In this document: in pieces, positions 32,754 through 33,010 of the stretch
How the letters are laid out: each line of letters opens with the position of its first letter
Numbering within the stretch: position 1 is the stretch's first letter
Assembly (NCBI RefSeq): GCF_025354735.1
Contig: NZ_JANXMI010000289.1
Location: forward strand, 1-33,010
Direction: 5' to 3'
DNA: 33,010 nucleotides
From: Rugamonas sp.
Lineage (GTDB): Bacteria > Pseudomonadota > Gammaproteobacteria > Burkholderiales > Burkholderiaceae_D
The notes under the pieces: generated by a model
Told to the model about the DNA's origin: nothing
The model's input: the letters and a program-made list of their open reading frames with translations, nothing else
Database searches by the model: none
Translations under genes and position numbers: made by a program

Positions 32754-32781
32754 TTGAGTGGCAAGTATACCTTGGAATGCG
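32754..32781 (+). repeat. Left arm of 28-bp perfect inverted repeat
   Basis: The sequence runs from TTGAGTGGCAAG to GGAATGCG and is the exact reverse complement of 32983-33010. It lies in the 5' region of the chemotaxis gene, 52 bp before its start codon. Read on the minus strand it contains TATACT (32764-32769), a possible -10 box. Confidence 0.9.
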
Positions 32782-32945
32782 TTTTTTAGTTTCCACATGG
32801 GAAAATTAATGTTCTTGTGGAATGCCCGGCAATGTTGCGCGACGGAGGGGCGCGCATGGGGCGGCGAACTCGGGCTTGATCGGCGTCGGGGCGGAGTCAT
32901 GTTCGGCAAAGATAGGCCAGGCTGGCATGACTGTTAATCCGGACG

Positions 32946-32976
32946 AAAAAAAAGCTTCCCGAGGGAAGCTTTTTTT
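32946..32976. terminator. Bidirectional rho-independent terminator
   Basis: GCTTCCC (32954-32960) and GGGAAGC (32963-32969) form a stem with a two-base GA centre. Eight A residues precede it and seven T residues follow, so it has the form of a terminator on both strands. It lies between the two arms of the 28-bp inverted repeat. The gene-free stretch 32703-33010 also holds the chemotaxis gene leader and a TTCCACA/TGTGGAA dyad at 32791-32822. Confidence 0.85.
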
Positions 32977-32982
32977 CTACTG

Positions 32983-33010
32983 CGCATTCCAAGGTATACT
33001 TGCCACTCAA
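32983..33010 (-). repeat. Right arm of 28-bp inverted repeat, reaching the window edge
   Basis: Exact inverse copy of 32754-32781. It runs to the last base of the window, so its true length is unknown. Read on the plus strand it carries TATACT, so a divergent promoter pointing to the right is possible. Confidence 0.9.

Overview
The window is GC-rich DNA with dense coding, GGAG-type ribosome binding sites and protein families that suggest a betaproteobacterium of the Oxalobacteraceae (Massilia, Duganella or Janthinobacterium type). This is inferred from protein and repeat style, not from a marker gene. No rRNA, tRNA, CRISPR array, transposase or integrase gene was found.

Layout. (1) 1-1517: a KaiC/RAD55-like ATPase running off the left edge, divergent from a DsbA-like periplasmic thioredoxin. 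(2) 1537-4115, minus strand: a PiT phosphate transporter followed by a PPK2 polyphosphate kinase, a two-gene phosphate operon. (3) 4328-9840: a 60-residue unknown protein, a TetR regulator, and a divergent EmrA/EmrB/outer-membrane-factor tripartite efflux operon. A clear dyad and promoter lie between regulator and operon. (4) 10143-14284: a secreted HEVGH protein, a BON-domain protein with three cysteine-pair repeats, an MFS transporter and a LysR regulator preceded by an 11-bp tandem array. (5) 14511-30879: fifteen same-strand genes with gaps of 0-61 nt or short overlaps, best read as one long operon for scavenging an organosulfur compound. (6) 30957-32702, minus strand: a methyl-accepting chemotaxis protein, then repeat-rich non-coding DNA to the right edge.

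How the sulfur operon could work (inference): a TonB-dependent receptor brings the substrate across the outer membrane, energised by the operon's own TonB-ExbB-ExbD. Two different substrate-binding proteins, one with a Tat-like signal and one lipoprotein, could feed a single SsuC-like permease and SsuB-like ATPase. In the cytoplasm an SfnB/DszC-like acyl-CoA-dehydrogenase-fold enzyme and two LLM flavin monooxygenases could cleave C-S bonds. A thiol-dioxygenase-family cupin and a four-domain rhodanese protein could handle released thiol or sulfane sulfur. A class II aldolase and a D-2-hydroxyacid dehydrogenase could process the carbon skeleton. The first LLM gene carries an in-frame TAA where relatives appear to have tyrosine, so in this strain (or this assembly) it is interrupted.

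Non-coding signals that stand out: a 17-bp AT-rich palindrome present three times, each just after a stop codon; GGGGTCAGACCCC-type inverted repeats at two places, one joined to a 13-bp tandem array; long GC hairpins without U-tracts at gene ends, one containing a stop codon in its loop; and a 28-bp perfect inverted repeat enclosing a terminator at the right edge.
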